A DNA stretch of 48,321 nt, from assembly GCA_003566885.1 (NCBI GenBank), contig PXBO01000104.1:1-48321 (forward strand), given 5' to 3'. This stretch comes from Opitutia bacterium. GTDB lineage: Bacteria; Verrucomicrobiota; Verrucomicrobiia; Opitutales; T3Sed10-336. The first letter of the stretch is position 1, and each line of letters opens with the position of its first letter. The translations under genes and the position numbers were made by a program. Of this stretch, positions 25,512 through 34,998 are shown one piece after another. The notes below the pieces were generated by a model. The model searched no databases and was not told where the DNA came from. It saw only the letters and a program-made list of their open reading frames with translations.

Positions 25512-28064
25512 TTACCGGGCGGCCTTGGTCGCGGAAGACCACTCGTAATTGGGCAGGACGTCCTTACGTTCCTCCACGTGCCGGCGATCCCCTTTGTGCC
25601 ACCAGTAGAACACCGGACTGGCGATAAAGATCGAGGAGAAGGTTCCGGTCAGAATCCCGACGATGAAGGTGAACGAAAAGTCGTTGATCACTCCGCCGCC
25701 AAAAACGTAGAGGGACGTGGTGGCCAGGAGAGTAGTCACGCTGGTGATTATCGTTCGCGGCAGCACCCGATTGATGGACTTGTTCACAATATCCTTCAGG
25801 GACGAGTTTGGATCCAGGCCCAATTCCTCACGTATTCGGTCGAAAGCCACGATGGTGTCGTTGATCGAATACCCCGCCACCATGAGAATGGCCGCCACCA
25901 TGGGAGCGGAGAGTTGCCGGCCGCTGAGGACGAAGATACCGATGACCATGAGAAGGTCGTGGACCACCGCGACTACCGCGCCGACGCCATAACCCATCTC
26001 AAAACGCAAAGCGACGTAGAGAAGAATCCCGATCAGGGCCACCGCGATACCGATAAGCGCGTCCCGCTGGATCTCCGCACCGACCGCGGGCCCGATGCGG
26101 TTTTCACCGATAACCACCAGGCCGGCCTCGGGAAAGGCTTCCTCCAGAGCGGCAAAAACCTCCGCCGCACGGTCGAATTCGGTCTGCAGGCGCAACGTTT
26201 CACGCTCTTCGCCGATCATGCTCTGATAAACCGGGAGCACCTCCCCCAGATTCTGCTGTGACACGATCTGTTCGATGTCCGAAGTTCCCAAACGCTCTTC
26301 AAACTGAATCAAAAGTTCGTCGCCTCCGGCAAAATCAATGCCGTAGATGCGGTCGCCCTTGTAAACCATGACGCCGATACCCAGAGCAACGATTAGCCAT
26401 GATGCGGCGAACGCCGGCTTACGGTACTTGAGAAAGTCGATTTTCGAGTCCTGCATGACGGACAGCATCGACAACTTCTTGAGGAATCCGCTGTTGACCA
26501 TTAATTCCAGGAAGAAGCGGCTGATAATCAACGCGCCGAACATGGAAGTGAAGACCCCGATGGCCAGCGTGACCCCGAAACCTTTCACCGGCCCGGAACC
26601 AAAATAAATCAGAATCCCGGCCGTGAGCAGAGTAGTGATATTGGCGTCCACGATGGCGGAAAGCGCCTTCTCATAACCGGTCGTCAGAGCGGTTTGCAGC
26701 TTCTTGCCCAACTTCAGCTCCTCGCGGATACGCTCGAAGATCAGAATGTTGGCGTCCACCGCGATCCCCATGGTCAAGACGATACCGGCGATCCCCGGCA
26801 GGGTGAGCGTGGCCCCCAGACTCGACAGCACTCCCAGAATGATCACCAGGTTCAAGCTGAGAGTAATGCAGGCCACCAAACCCGCGAACATGTAGTACAC
26901 CAGCATGAAAGCGATCACCAGGGTGGCGCCGAGAAGGGCGGCGTTCATTCCCTGGCGAATGGAATCCTCCGCCAAAGTCGGCCCCACTTCGTACATCTGC
27001 TCGAGTTCCAGGGGCAGGTCGAGCGGGTTGTTCAGCACATTTGCCAGTTCTTCAGCTTCCCGCTGGGTGAAGCGTCCGGTTATGGAGGCGCGGCCGCCCC
27101 GGATCTCCTCGCGGACCGTGGGCGCCGAATAAAGCTGCCCGTCGAGAATAATCGCCAATTGCCCGATTCGTCCCGTCCGGCGGTTCTCCTCCGCGATGCG
27201 CCGGGTGAGGTCGGCAAATCGGCGGGAGCCCTCGGAGGTGAATTCCAGGATGACCTCGTAACCTCCGGTGATTTCTCCCATGGAAACAAAGGCGTTGGCC
27301 ACGTCCGCCCCGGTCATTTCCGGGATGCGGTGAACGAAATGCGGAATCTCCTGCATGCGTCCCTCCTCGTCGAAGCGCTCCAGGGTAAGAACCCGGTAGT
27401 TGGGAGGGTACTCGTCCTCCGGGGTGGTCCGGGGATCGAGATCCCGGTGCACCAGGGCGAACTCGAGCAGGGCGGGACGCTGCAATTCGCCGGCGGCGTC
27501 CGGATTGTCGCGGGTGGTGAGTCCGGGGAGCTGGACTTCGATGCGATTGGTCCCCACCGGCCGGATCACCGGTTCCGCCACCCCGAGACCGTCCGCCCGG
27601 CTGCGAATGATTTGAATGGCCTGATTGAGCTGTTCCTCCCGGCGCCAGGATTCCAATTCCTCATCCACCGCGGCGCGAAGGATAAAAGCCACCCCGCCCC
27701 GCAAATCGAGGCCGGGCTGAAGTTTCGGCTGAGAGCGCCGCAGCAGTTCCGCCATGAGGACGTCGTTTCTCCGCTCGACGTTCACCAGACTGCGCTCCAG
27801 CGGAATGTGCGGGAAAAATCGGGAAATGTCGGTGCCCTCCTCCGCCGCGATGCGCTTCATGGCCATGAACACGCTCGGTTGCTCCTGTGCGTCCACCCGC
27901 TCCTGGGCGCGCTCGATCAGCTCCCGGAAATCCTCGTGGTGGGCGGAGGCCTCGCGCTCGATGTATTCCTCGAAAGGAGTATCGCGAAAGGGAATGAGGT
28001 TAACAACGGCCCACGCCACTACGAGAGAGGCGACAGCGAGCTTCCAGTACATATTGCCGGTCAT
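25512..28064 (-). CDS. secDF: Fused protein-export membrane protein SecDF
   Basis: An 850-residue fusion of SecD and SecF, which uses the proton gradient to help SecYEG pull proteins out. After one membrane helix comes the SecD P1 domain (PGLDLRGGVAFIL, then IRSRADGLGVAEPVI, QLPGL), followed by six helices with GMAVDANILIFERIREEL-like GIAVDANILIFERI. The SecF half begins near KIDFLKYRKPAF with YGIDFAGG and ends in six helices with AGYSINDTIVAFDRIRE. Fused SecDF is common in Verrucomicrobiota and Bacteroidota. yajC lies 25 nt upstream in the same operon. Confidence 0.96.
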   Translation of the reverse strand: MTGNMYWKLAVASLVVAWAVVNLIPFRDTPFEEYIEREASAHHEDFRELIERAQERVDAQEQPSVFMAMKRIAAEEGTDISRFFPHIPLERSLVNVERRNDVLMAELLRRSQPKLQPGLDLRGGVAFILRAAVDEELESWRREEQLNQAIQIIRSRADGLGVAEPVIRPVGTNRIEVQLPGLTTRDNPDAAGELQRPALLEFALVHRDLDPRTTPEDEYPPNYRVLTLERFDEEGRMQEIPHFVHRIPEMTGADVANAFVSMGEITGGYEVILEFTSEGSRRFADLTRRIAEENRRTGRIGQLAIILDGQLYSAPTVREEIRGGRASITGRFTQREAEELANVLNNPLDLPLELEQMYEVGPTLAEDSIRQGMNAALLGATLVIAFMLVYYMFAGLVACITLSLNLVIILGVLSSLGATLTLPGIAGIVLTMGIAVDANILIFERIREELKLGKKLQTALTTGYEKALSAIVDANITTLLTAGILIYFGSGPVKGFGVTLAIGVFTSMFGALIISRFFLELMVNSGFLKKLSMLSVMQDSKIDFLKYRKPAFAASWLIVALGIGVMVYKGDRIYGIDFAGGDELLIQFEERLGTSDIEQIVSQQNLGEVLPVYQSMIGEERETLRLQTEFDRAAEVFAALEEAFPEAGLVVIGENRIGPAVGAEIQRDALIGIAVALIGILLYVALRFEMGYGVGAVVAVVHDLLMVIGIFVLSGRQLSAPMVAAILMVAGYSINDTIVAFDRIREELGLDPNSSLKDIVNKSINRVLPRTIITSVTTLLATTSLYVFGGGVINDFSFTFIVGILTGTFSSIFIASPVFYWWHKGDRRHVEERKDVLPNYEWSSATKAAR

Positions 28065-28089
28065 AGAATAGAGAACAAACGGGGGTTGC

Positions 28090-28425
28090 TCAGGAGGATT
28101 TCTTTTCGACGCTTTGGATAAAACTCTTGTTGACTTCCACCTTGGTGTTGTCGGCCACTTTCACCAAGAAACGGTCGTCCTTGACGTTCGTCACCACGCC
28201 GTAAAGGCCGCCCGAGGTGAGGACTTCATCACCACTGGTCACCTGTGATATCATCTTCTGCAAGTCCTTCTGCCGCTTGCGATGGGGCGCCACGATGAGA
28301 AACCACATAGCCGCGAAAATCAGGCCCCATATCAGGATCACGGGTCCGATTCCCTGGCCGGCCCCGGGATCCCCCTGGGCCAGAAATTGAAAATTGTTCG
28401 CAAGTTCCGTAAACGTCGTATCCAT
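28090..28425 (-). CDS. yajC: Preprotein translocase subunit YajC
   Basis: A 111-residue single-span membrane protein that associates with SecDF. One helix (about 26-47, IGPVILIWGLIFAAMWFLIV) is followed by PHRKRQKDLQKMISQVTSGDEVLTSGGLYGVV, the family signature. The ATG at 28425 was chosen over longer frames because it follows AGGAAG and matches the family length. It is the first gene of yajC-secDF and is divergent from speA. Confidence 0.95.
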   Translation of the reverse strand: MDTTFTELANNFQFLAQGDPGAGQGIGPVILIWGLIFAAMWFLIVAPHRKRQKDLQKMISQVTSGDEVLTSGGLYGVVTNVKDDRFLVKVADNTKVEVNKSFIQSVEKKSS

Positions 28426-28618
28426 TGCTTGGCAGCTTCCTTTCGAAGAATGCAAAGGGCAAAACCAACCGGAAGTAAATGGAAAACGCAAGTCCATTCC
28501 GCACGCCCTGATTTTTTGGTCTCGCCACCCTTCCCGGGATCTTTCAACAATCTCCGGTTTTCGCCCAAGCCGCGCATGACTTTCCCGCTCCGCGGCCACG
28601 AACTCTCGATACTGTGAC

Positions 28619-30583
28619 GTGAAGAAAAGAACGAATAAAACCTGGAGCATCCAGAAATCCCAGGAACTGTACGGTTTCCAACGCTGGGGAAACGGCAATT
28701 TTTCAGTCGACGCCACGGGTTGCGTGGAGGTTCGTCCGCTGGGCGACCAGCGGAGCATCCGCGTGCTGGACGTCATAGAGGAAGCCCGCGGCAAGGGGTT
28801 GCGCACGCCCCTGCTGATCCGGTTCCAGGATCTCCTCCGCCAGCGGGTCGAGCAAATCAACAACGCGTTCGCCACCGCCATTAAGGAGGAAAACTACGAA
28901 GGAACCTACCGAGGCGTTTTCCCCATCAAGGTCAACCAGATGCGCGAGGTCGTTGAAGAAATCATCGACGCGGGCGAGCCCTTCGGGTTCGGACTCGAGG
29001 CCGGCAGCAAGCCGGAGTTGATGATCGCCCTGGCCATCCACAGCGATCCGAATTCCCTGCTCATCTGCAATGGCTACAAAGACGACGAGTACATCCGTCT
29101 GGCCATGCTCGGCTCCAAGCTCGGCAAAAAGGTCTTCATCGTCATCGAGCAGGTCTCGGAAATCGAACCGATCATCCGCCTCTCCCGGGAATTCGACACC
29201 GTCCCCAGCATCGGCATCCGGGTCAAACTCCTCAGCCAGGGCGAGGGCAAATGGGCGACCTCGACCGGAGACCAGTCCAAATTCGGACTCAATACCTCGC
29301 AGATCCTGGGCGCCTGCCACCGGTTGCGTGAAGCCGGGATGGAGGAGGCGTTGCAACTCCTGCATTTCCACATCGGCTCCCAGGTCCCCAACATCATCAC
29401 TATCAAGAACGCCGTGGTGGAAGCGGCCCGTTTTTATTGCCAGCTTTCCAAGCTCGGGTTTCCCATGGGCTATCTGGATGTCGGCGGCGGCCTGGGCATC
29501 GACTACGACGGAAGCCGTTCCAATTTCGATTCCTCCATGAATTATTCCATGGAGTAATACGCCCGCGATATCGTCTTTAATATTCGCGAAGTGTGCCGGA
29601 CTTCCGATGTTCCCACCCCGGACATCGTCTCCGAGAGCGGACGCGCTATCGTGGCGCCTCATTCCATGCTGGTGGTGGAGGTTTTCGACCGTATCAGCAA
29701 GACCGACGGTTTCATCGCGCCAAAACCGGAAGGCAAACCGCACCCCATCATCAACGAACTGGAACACATCCTCAAAAGCAAACGCCGCTACAGCCAACTG
29801 GAGCGTTTCCACGACGCGCTCCAGAAGAAGGAGGAGGCCTACTCTCTCTTCAATCACGGCTACCTCGATCTGGAGGACCGCGCGCAAGCGGAGAACCTGT
29901 TCTGGAGTATCTGCCAGGCCCTGGAGGAAGAGAAAAAAGAAAGTGCCTACCACCCGGAAGAGCTTTTCGAGCTCCGCAAGATGCTGGCCGAGCAATACGT
30001 CTGCAATTTTTCCGTTTTCCAGTCGCTGCTCGACCACTGGGCCTTCAACCAGCTTTTTCCCGTGGCTCCCTTGCACCGGCTGAAGGAAAAGCCGGAGGTC
30101 AATGCCGTCCTGGTGGACATTACCTGTGACAGCGACGGCAAGATTTCACACTTTATCGACCTCGAAGACGTCAAAGACTACCTCCCGCTGCACACCCTCA
30201 ACGACAAGCCCTACTACCTGGGAGTTTTTCTCACCGGCGCCTACCAGGATATCATGGGGGATCTGCACAACCTTTTCGGCCGGGTGAACGAGGTGCACGT
30301 ATTCCTGGAGGACAACGAAGAAGACGGTTATTACATCGAACAAACCATCCGCGGCAACCCGATCTCCGAAATCCTCGAACTGATCCAGTACAAGGAGAAC
30401 GACCTCTTGCGCTCCATGAAGCGCCAAATCGACCGCGCCACCAAGAAAAACCTGGTCAAACCCCGCCAGGGGACACGTCTGCTCGACTTCTACGAGGACC
30501 TCATCGGCGGCAAGACCTACCTCAATATCGTGCGCGAAACCAAGAAGAAGCCCGCCCGCCGCGCCGCCCGAAAAAAGACCTGA
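28619..30583 (+). pseudogene. speA: Biosynthetic arginine decarboxylase, interrupted by in-frame TAA
   Basis: SpeA makes agmatine from arginine with PLP, the first step of one putrescine route. The frame runs from GTG 28619 to 30583 (654 codons) with a single stop, TAA at 29555-29557, after residue 312. Both halves are intact and in the same frame: PLP lysine in FPIKVNQ (Lys104), LLHFHIGSQ and GGGLGIDYDGSRS before the stop; ESGRAIVAPH, VDITCDSDG and GAYQDIMGDLHNLFG after it. Around the stop the protein reads NYSME*YARDIV; relatives have Glu there, so GAA to TAA is the simplest change. It may be a recent null allele or a sequence error. Confidence 0.9.
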
Positions 30584-30586
30584 ACC

Positions 30587-30604
30587 CGTCGGCTGCAGCC
30601 GACG
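30587..30604. terminator. Perfect 18-bp palindrome between convergent genes
   Basis: CGTCGGCTGCAGCCGACG is its own reverse complement and can form a 7-bp stem with a TGCA loop. It lies 3 nt after the speA stop and 15 nt before the end of fpg, so it could stop transcription from either side. There is no T run. Confidence 0.45.
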
Positions 30605-30619
30605 ATCGGCGGCCCAACC

Positions 30620-31420
30620 TCAAGGTTTCTGGCGCGCCGGCGACCAACAGGTGGTGCGTCCTCCGATCTTTTCCCGCACCAGGGCGACTCCGGTTGCAGG
30701 ACAATACCCCCCGTCCTTCCAGCGGTGAGGGAAAAGCCAGGTGTCGGGCGGGTCGCGATAATCCACCCCGATGGTCTCCATTGCCTGCCGGCAAACTTCT
30801 CGAATCCGACGGAACAGTTCCTCTCGATCTCGTCCGCCGATCGCCCCGGCCGGCCTCGCCGGATGAATCCCCGCCCGCCAGAGGATTTCATCGGCCATCC
30901 AATTCCCGATCCCCGGAAAGCGTTCCTGTGCCAACAGGACGCTTTTGATCGGGGAACGCTTTCGGCGATCCAGAAAGGCCGTCATATCCTCAAGACGGAA
31001 ATCCCCGGAAAGCAGGTCCGGCGGCAACGCCCTCCACCACACCGGATATTCCGCGCCTTCATCGTACCGCACCTTGCCAAAACGGCGGGGATCTTCGAAG
31101 ACCAGCGACCGCTCGGCCTGCCAAAGAACGAGATGTTGCGCCGGTTGAGGGGCGAGCCCCGGTGGTCCCGTCAACAACCGGCCGGTCATTCCCAAGTGAA
31201 TACCGAGCCAGCGATTTGCAGAGAATCGGAACAACATCCACTTCCCCCGGCATTCCGAAGCCAGCAGCCGCGTGCCGGTCAAACCGCGAATCAATGCTTC
31301 AGGTTCGCCTGAATGCCGGAAGACCCGCGCGGTCGCGTTCGCCTGGACCCGGGTGACCTCAGTCCCCAGCCCGGGATCCCATTGCCGGCGAAAAAAAACC
31401 ACCTCAGCGAGTTCAGGCAT
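30620..31420 (-). CDS. mutM: Fpg/MutM-family DNA glycosylase with degenerate zinc finger
   Basis: Base-excision repair glycosylase/lyase that removes oxidised purines, 266 residues. The catalytic N-terminus is MPELAEV (Pro2 and Glu3 kept; the usual PELPEVE has changed at residues 5 and beyond). Lys60 in RGKWMLF and HLGMTGRL (75-82) are in place, as is the helix-two-turn-helix FPGIGNWMADEILWRAGI. In the C-terminal finger only Cys240 of the four zinc cysteines remains (Thr243, Ser260 and Arg263 at the others), although GGRTT is conserved. It is probably a zincless-finger Fpg; substrate range is uncertain. Confidence 0.87.
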   Translation of the reverse strand: MPELAEVVFFRRQWDPGLGTEVTRVQANATARVFRHSGEPEALIRGLTGTRLLASECRGKWMLFRFSANRWLGIHLGMTGRLLTGPPGLAPQPAQHLVLWQAERSLVFEDPRRFGKVRYDEGAEYPVWWRALPPDLLSGDFRLEDMTAFLDRRKRSPIKSVLLAQERFPGIGNWMADEILWRAGIHPARPAGAIGGRDREELFRRIREVCRQAMETIGVDYRDPPDTWLFPHRWKDGGYCPATGVALVREKIGGRTTCWSPARQKP

Positions 31421-31737
31421 GCTTGCGGAAAACTGGAGGTATTCGGGATTGTCAAGGCGACAAAACAGAGACCTCGTCCTGAACTGCTGCCGGTAGCCGG
31501 GCTTTGATCCGCATTCTTTGACGAAAAGTCTCGAATTTTAGATTCACGACCTGAAATGCTTTTTCGAGCGGCCTTCAAAGGCCGAGTGACAGCCCTCTCC
31601 GCCTTACTGTCCGACGGATTACGGCATTGCCATCCCCGGCTTTCTTCCTATTATTAACACATTCCTCACAATCAACCGGAACTTTTCGGCAACAATCCCG
31701 CCAGGATCCTTTGCCGATTACCGATAACTCCCGTGTT
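31421..31737. other. Divergent intergenic region
   Basis: A 317-bp gap between the divergent fpg and beta-helix genes. It probably carries both promoters. I see no gene, RNA or strong repeat in it. An open frame upstream of 31738 extends the beta-helix gene leftward but lacks coding character. Confidence 0.5.
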
Positions 31738-33012
31738 ATGCACAACCTATTCACATTTCTTCGCCCTTATTCTTCCCGCTCCCTGTACCAACGCACGGCG
31801 ATTGTATTCAGCGTGACGGCCGCGTTGACGCTGTTCTCGCCGTCCGTCTTGCAGGCCGAAGAGTCCGAATCCGAACCTCGCGAGGCCGAGGTGACTAAAG
31901 AAGACGACACCTGGACCGCCCGTATCGATGGCGAAGCGGTGTATTCGGGAGAAAACATGATCGAGGCCGTCCAGGCTGCGGTGAACGGTCTGACTCCCGA
32001 ACGGGACTGGAAGGAGACCGTTCACGTAAAGGATTCCGGAACCGTCACCGATGAGGGCGCCAACGAGGACATCATCGCCATTCACCTGGCTTCCTACACC
32101 GTGCTGGATTTTCACGGCAACACCATCGAGGTGGCCGGTCGGGACAATAATGCCATCATTCCCGTCCGTGCCCAGGACGTACAACACATCGAAGTCCGCA
32201 ACCTGAAGGTCACCGGAAATCCCCGGTTCGGCATTTTCATGAAAGGCTGCGAAGACGTCACCATGGCCGAAATTCACCTTTCCCTGGGTGAAACGGAACG
32301 CACCGATCAACGCGGCGGCGCCGGCATCCGCACCGAGGGCGGCGACCGTCCCTGGAGCGGACACTGGAATCGCAACTACGTCCTGGACAATATTTTCGTC
32401 GAGGACACCCGGGGGCACGGAGTCGAACTGTGGCGCACCGACGGCCTGCAGGTCACCACTATAACGACCCGAAACACCGGGTACGCCGGAGTGCTCCTGA
32501 ACCAGACCCGCAACGCCCGCATCGGGCTGGTCGAGGCCTACCGGGCCAATTACGGCGGCGGTTACGCCGGATTCCGGACCGCCAACGACGCCGGCCCCAA
32601 CATCGAGGTCGACAAGGTTATTGCCATTGAGTGCGGCCGCGGCGTTTTCACCGTTTCCGGCAGCCACGGCATCACCATCCACGAAGTGGAAATCATCGGC
32701 TCCAGCGGCCACGGCATGCTGATCGAAGACACCGAGAATTTCACCGTCAACGGGGGCTCCATCACCGATACCGGCGCCGAAGGCGTCCGCATTACCTCGC
32801 GCCGGCTCGGACAGGGCCCGGGCAGCGACCACCACCCCGCCTCCAACGTCACCATTCAAAACCTGCGCATCTCCGGCTGCCCCTGGGGTATTCGTGAAAC
32901 CCTCCCCCGCACCAACAATAACCGCATCGTGAACAACGACCTCCGCGGCAACCAGAACTGCATCGAAATCCAGGGGGAAGGCACGGTCGCGGAAAACAAC
33001 CGCTGCGACTAG
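31738..33012 (+). CDS. Exported parallel beta-helix protein
   Basis: A 424-residue protein with a signal peptide (hydrophobic segment TAIVFSVTAALTLFSP, cleavage near VLQA). From about residue 120 onward it shows the short hydrophobic-x-hydrophobic repeats of a right-handed parallel beta-helix (PbH1/NosD type), for example IEVRNLKVTGNPRFGIFMKGC, ITIHEVEIIGSSGHGMLIED and NVTIQNLRISGCPWGI. Such folds occur in pectate lyases and other polysaccharide-acting proteins, but no catalytic signature is obvious. The ATG at 31738 was chosen because it gives the signal peptide at once. The function is unknown. Confidence 0.75.
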   Translation: MHNLFTFLRPYSSRSLYQRTAIVFSVTAALTLFSPSVLQAEESESEPREAEVTKEDDTWTARIDGEAVYSGENMIEAVQAAVNGLTPERDWKETVHVKDSGTVTDEGANEDIIAIHLASYTVLDFHGNTIEVAGRDNNAIIPVRAQDVQHIEVRNLKVTGNPRFGIFMKGCEDVTMAEIHLSLGETERTDQRGGAGIRTEGGDRPWSGHWNRNYVLDNIFVEDTRGHGVELWRTDGLQVTTITTRNTGYAGVLLNQTRNARIGLVEAYRANYGGGYAGFRTANDAGPNIEVDKVIAIECGRGVFTVSGSHGITIHEVEIIGSSGHGMLIEDTENFTVNGGSITDTGAEGVRITSRRLGQGPGSDHHPASNVTIQNLRISGCPWGIRETLPRTNNNRIVNNDLRGNQNCIEIQGEGTVAENNRCD

Positions 33013-33044
33013 GAGTCTGTCGGCGAAGCCCGACAGACTCCTAG
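33009..33044. terminator. 15-bp perfect inverted repeat after beta-helix gene
   Basis: Arms CTAGGAGTCTGTCGG (33009-33023) and its exact complement (33030-33044) flank a 6-nt loop. The left arm overlaps the stop codon of the beta-helix gene. It has no T run, so it may be a factor-dependent stop or a REP-like palindrome. Confidence 0.6.
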
Positions 33045-33242
33045 CCCGTCGTATCCATTCCCTTCAAGCCAATGCCCGCTTGGGAGATTACGGGAGGATA
33101 GTCGCCTCCGGAGAGGCCTTTGTGCTGATTGCCACCGCCGATTCCGAAATCCGACGCCAACCGGTACGCACGCTCTGAATCCCCCGCGGAGCCGAACTCA
33201 TCCGCCTTGCCCCGCCCGGCGGCGGATGCTGTACTGCAGGAA

Positions 33243-33995
33243 ATGAAGTTGCTCTCGTGGAACGTGAACGGCCTGCGGGCCGCCCTGAAAAAGGGGTTTG
33301 CCGATTTTGTGGACCAACAGGCCCCCGATTTACTGGCCCTGCAGGAAATCAAGGCCGGCGCCGAACCGATCAAACTGCCTTTCAACCATTACCACGTTTA
33401 CTGGAATCCCGCGGAGAAGCCGGGGTATTCCGGCACCGCCCTCCTTACCCGCAACGAACCGGCAAACGTCACCCTGGGCATGGGCGTCGACGAACACGAC
33501 CGCGAGGGACGCCTCATCACCGCCGAGTTCGATGATTTTTTCCTGGTCAATGTCTACGTCCCCAACGCCCAGCGAGGCCTCACCCGGCTGGACTACCGGA
33601 CCAGGCAATGGGACGCCGATTTCCGCGCCTTTCTGGAAAAACTGGCGACGAAAAAACCGGTCGCCGTGTGCGGCGATTTCAATGTCGCCCACCGGGAAAT
33701 CGACCTGGCCAACCCCAGGAGCAACGTCAAGAACGCCGGCTTCACCCCGGAAGAACGCGAGAGCTTCGGCCGTCTGCTCGACACCGGGTTTGTCGACACC
33801 TTCCGCGAATTCGAGTCCGGCGGCGGCCACTACACCTGGTGGACCTACCGCTCCAACGCCCGCGCCCGCAATATTGGGTGGCGCATCGATTATTTTCTCA
33901 TCTCCCCATCCCTTCGCCCCCGCCTCAAATCCGCCACCATCCTCCCCGACATCCACGGTTCCGACCACTGCCCCGTCGGCATCGAACTGAAGTGA
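33243..33995 (+). CDS. xth: Exodeoxyribonuclease III
   Basis: AP endonuclease/3'-5' exonuclease of base-excision repair, 250 residues. All family motifs are seen: MKLLSWNVNGLRA at the start, LLALQEIKA (metal-binding Glu), VNVYVPNAQ, CGDFNVAHREIDL, the GWRIDYFLIS strand and HGSDHCPV at the end. The ATG at 33243 follows CAGGAA and puts the first beta-strand at the N-terminus; the frame is open upstream but without family sequence. It is in the same neighbourhood as fpg, which acts in the same repair pathway. Confidence 0.95.
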   Translation: MKLLSWNVNGLRAALKKGFADFVDQQAPDLLALQEIKAGAEPIKLPFNHYHVYWNPAEKPGYSGTALLTRNEPANVTLGMGVDEHDREGRLITAEFDDFFLVNVYVPNAQRGLTRLDYRTRQWDADFRAFLEKLATKKPVAVCGDFNVAHREIDLANPRSNVKNAGFTPEERESFGRLLDTGFVDTFREFESGGGHYTWWTYRSNARARNIGWRIDYFLISPSLRPRLKSATILPDIHGSDHCPVGIELK

Positions 33996-34036
33996 GCCAC
34001 TTTCCTCTTTCACTTTTTTACTCTTAACTTCATTCC

Positions 34037-34399
34037 ATGGATTCCATCCAGATCAAGGACCTGAGGTTTCACGGACGTCACGGGGTGCTGCCCGAAGAGA
34101 ATGCGCTCGGGCAAACCTTCCTGGTGACGCTTACCCTGGAGACCGATCTTCGTGCGGCCGGGACCGGTGATAATCTCGCACAAAGCATCGATTACCGCGG
34201 CCCCATCGGCGTCGCCCGGGAGATCGTGGAAGGCCCTCCGGTCAAATTGCTGGAAACCCTCGCCGAAAGGATTGCCGACGGCATTCTGAACCGGTATCCC
34301 GCCATCCACGCGGTCACCGTGGAAGCCGGCAAACCCGCTCCGCCCGTTCCCGAAACCTGCGGCGGCGTTTTTGTCAAAATCCGCCGCATCCGCCCATGA
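34037..34399 (+). CDS. folB: Dihydroneopterin aldolase
   Basis: Folate-pathway enzyme of 120 residues that cleaves dihydroneopterin to 6-hydroxymethyl-dihydropterin. FHGRHGVLPEE (11-21) and IDYRGPIGVAREIVEG are the substrate-binding regions, and LLETLAERIADGIL is typical. Its last bases overlap the folK start as ATGA (34396-34399), so the two consecutive steps of the pathway are translationally coupled. No folP is nearby. Confidence 0.93.
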   Translation: MDSIQIKDLRFHGRHGVLPEENALGQTFLVTLTLETDLRAAGTGDNLAQSIDYRGPIGVAREIVEGPPVKLLETLAERIADGILNRYPAIHAVTVEAGKPAPPVPETCGGVFVKIRRIRP

Positions 34400-34941
34400 C
34401 CTCCTCAGGCGAAGCCCGCGCGCCCGTCCAAGCCCTCCTCGGACTGGGCGCCAACCTGGGAGACCGCGAGCACAACCTGAGCGACGCGCTCCGCCTGCTG
34501 GACGCCACTGCCGGCATCCGCCTGCTCGCGGTATCCTCGCTGTACGAAAGCGATCCGGTGGGTTACCTCGACCAGCCCCGCTTCCTCAACCTCGTCGCGG
34601 GCGTCGAAACCACGCTGGAGCCCGAAGGATTACTCGATGCCGTCCTCGGCATCGAACGCCGCCTGGGACGTATCCGCACCTTTCCCAACGCCCCCCGCAC
34701 CCTCGATATCGACCTCCTGTTCTACGGCGAACACCCCCTCAGAACCGAACGTCTCACCCTTCCCCACCCGCGCTATGCAGAACGCCCCTTCGTGGTCGTC
34801 CCCCTGGAGGAAGTCCTCGCCCACCCCGCCTTCAACCACCCCCAATGGAAAACCCTCCGCGCCGAACTCAAAACCAACCCCAACCGGGAAGGCCTCCGAC
34901 GCCTCCCAAAAAACAACCCCCGCCCAAACGGCCCTATTTGA
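34396..34941 (+). CDS. folK: 6-hydroxymethyl-dihydropterin pyrophosphokinase
   Basis: HPPK, 181 residues, transfers pyrophosphate from ATP to hydroxymethyl-dihydropterin. Motifs are LGLGANLGDREHNL, SSLYESDPVGYLDQPRFLNLV, IERRLGRIR and PRTLDIDLLFYG, followed by LPHPRYAERPFVVVPLEEV. The last 15 residues (KNNPRPNGPI) are low-complexity. It follows folB with a 4-nt overlap. Confidence 0.94.
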   Translation: MTSSGEARAPVQALLGLGANLGDREHNLSDALRLLDATAGIRLLAVSSLYESDPVGYLDQPRFLNLVAGVETTLEPEGLLDAVLGIERRLGRIRTFPNAPRTLDIDLLFYGEHPLRTERLTLPHPRYAERPFVVVPLEEVLAHPAFNHPQWKTLRAELKTNPNREGLRRLPKNNPRPNGPI

Positions 34942-34998
34942 CGACACTTTCTTACTTCTTACCTTTAACTTTTTACTTTTTACTTTTTACTTCCCCCC

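Noticed and set aside
26694-28121. 475-codon frame antisense to secDF
   Set aside because: Low-complexity His/Gln/Gly-rich translation opposite a certain secDF gene.
31747-32859. 370-codon frame antisense to the beta-helix gene
   Set aside because: The sense frame has a signal peptide and beta-helix periodicity; the antisense frame has neither.
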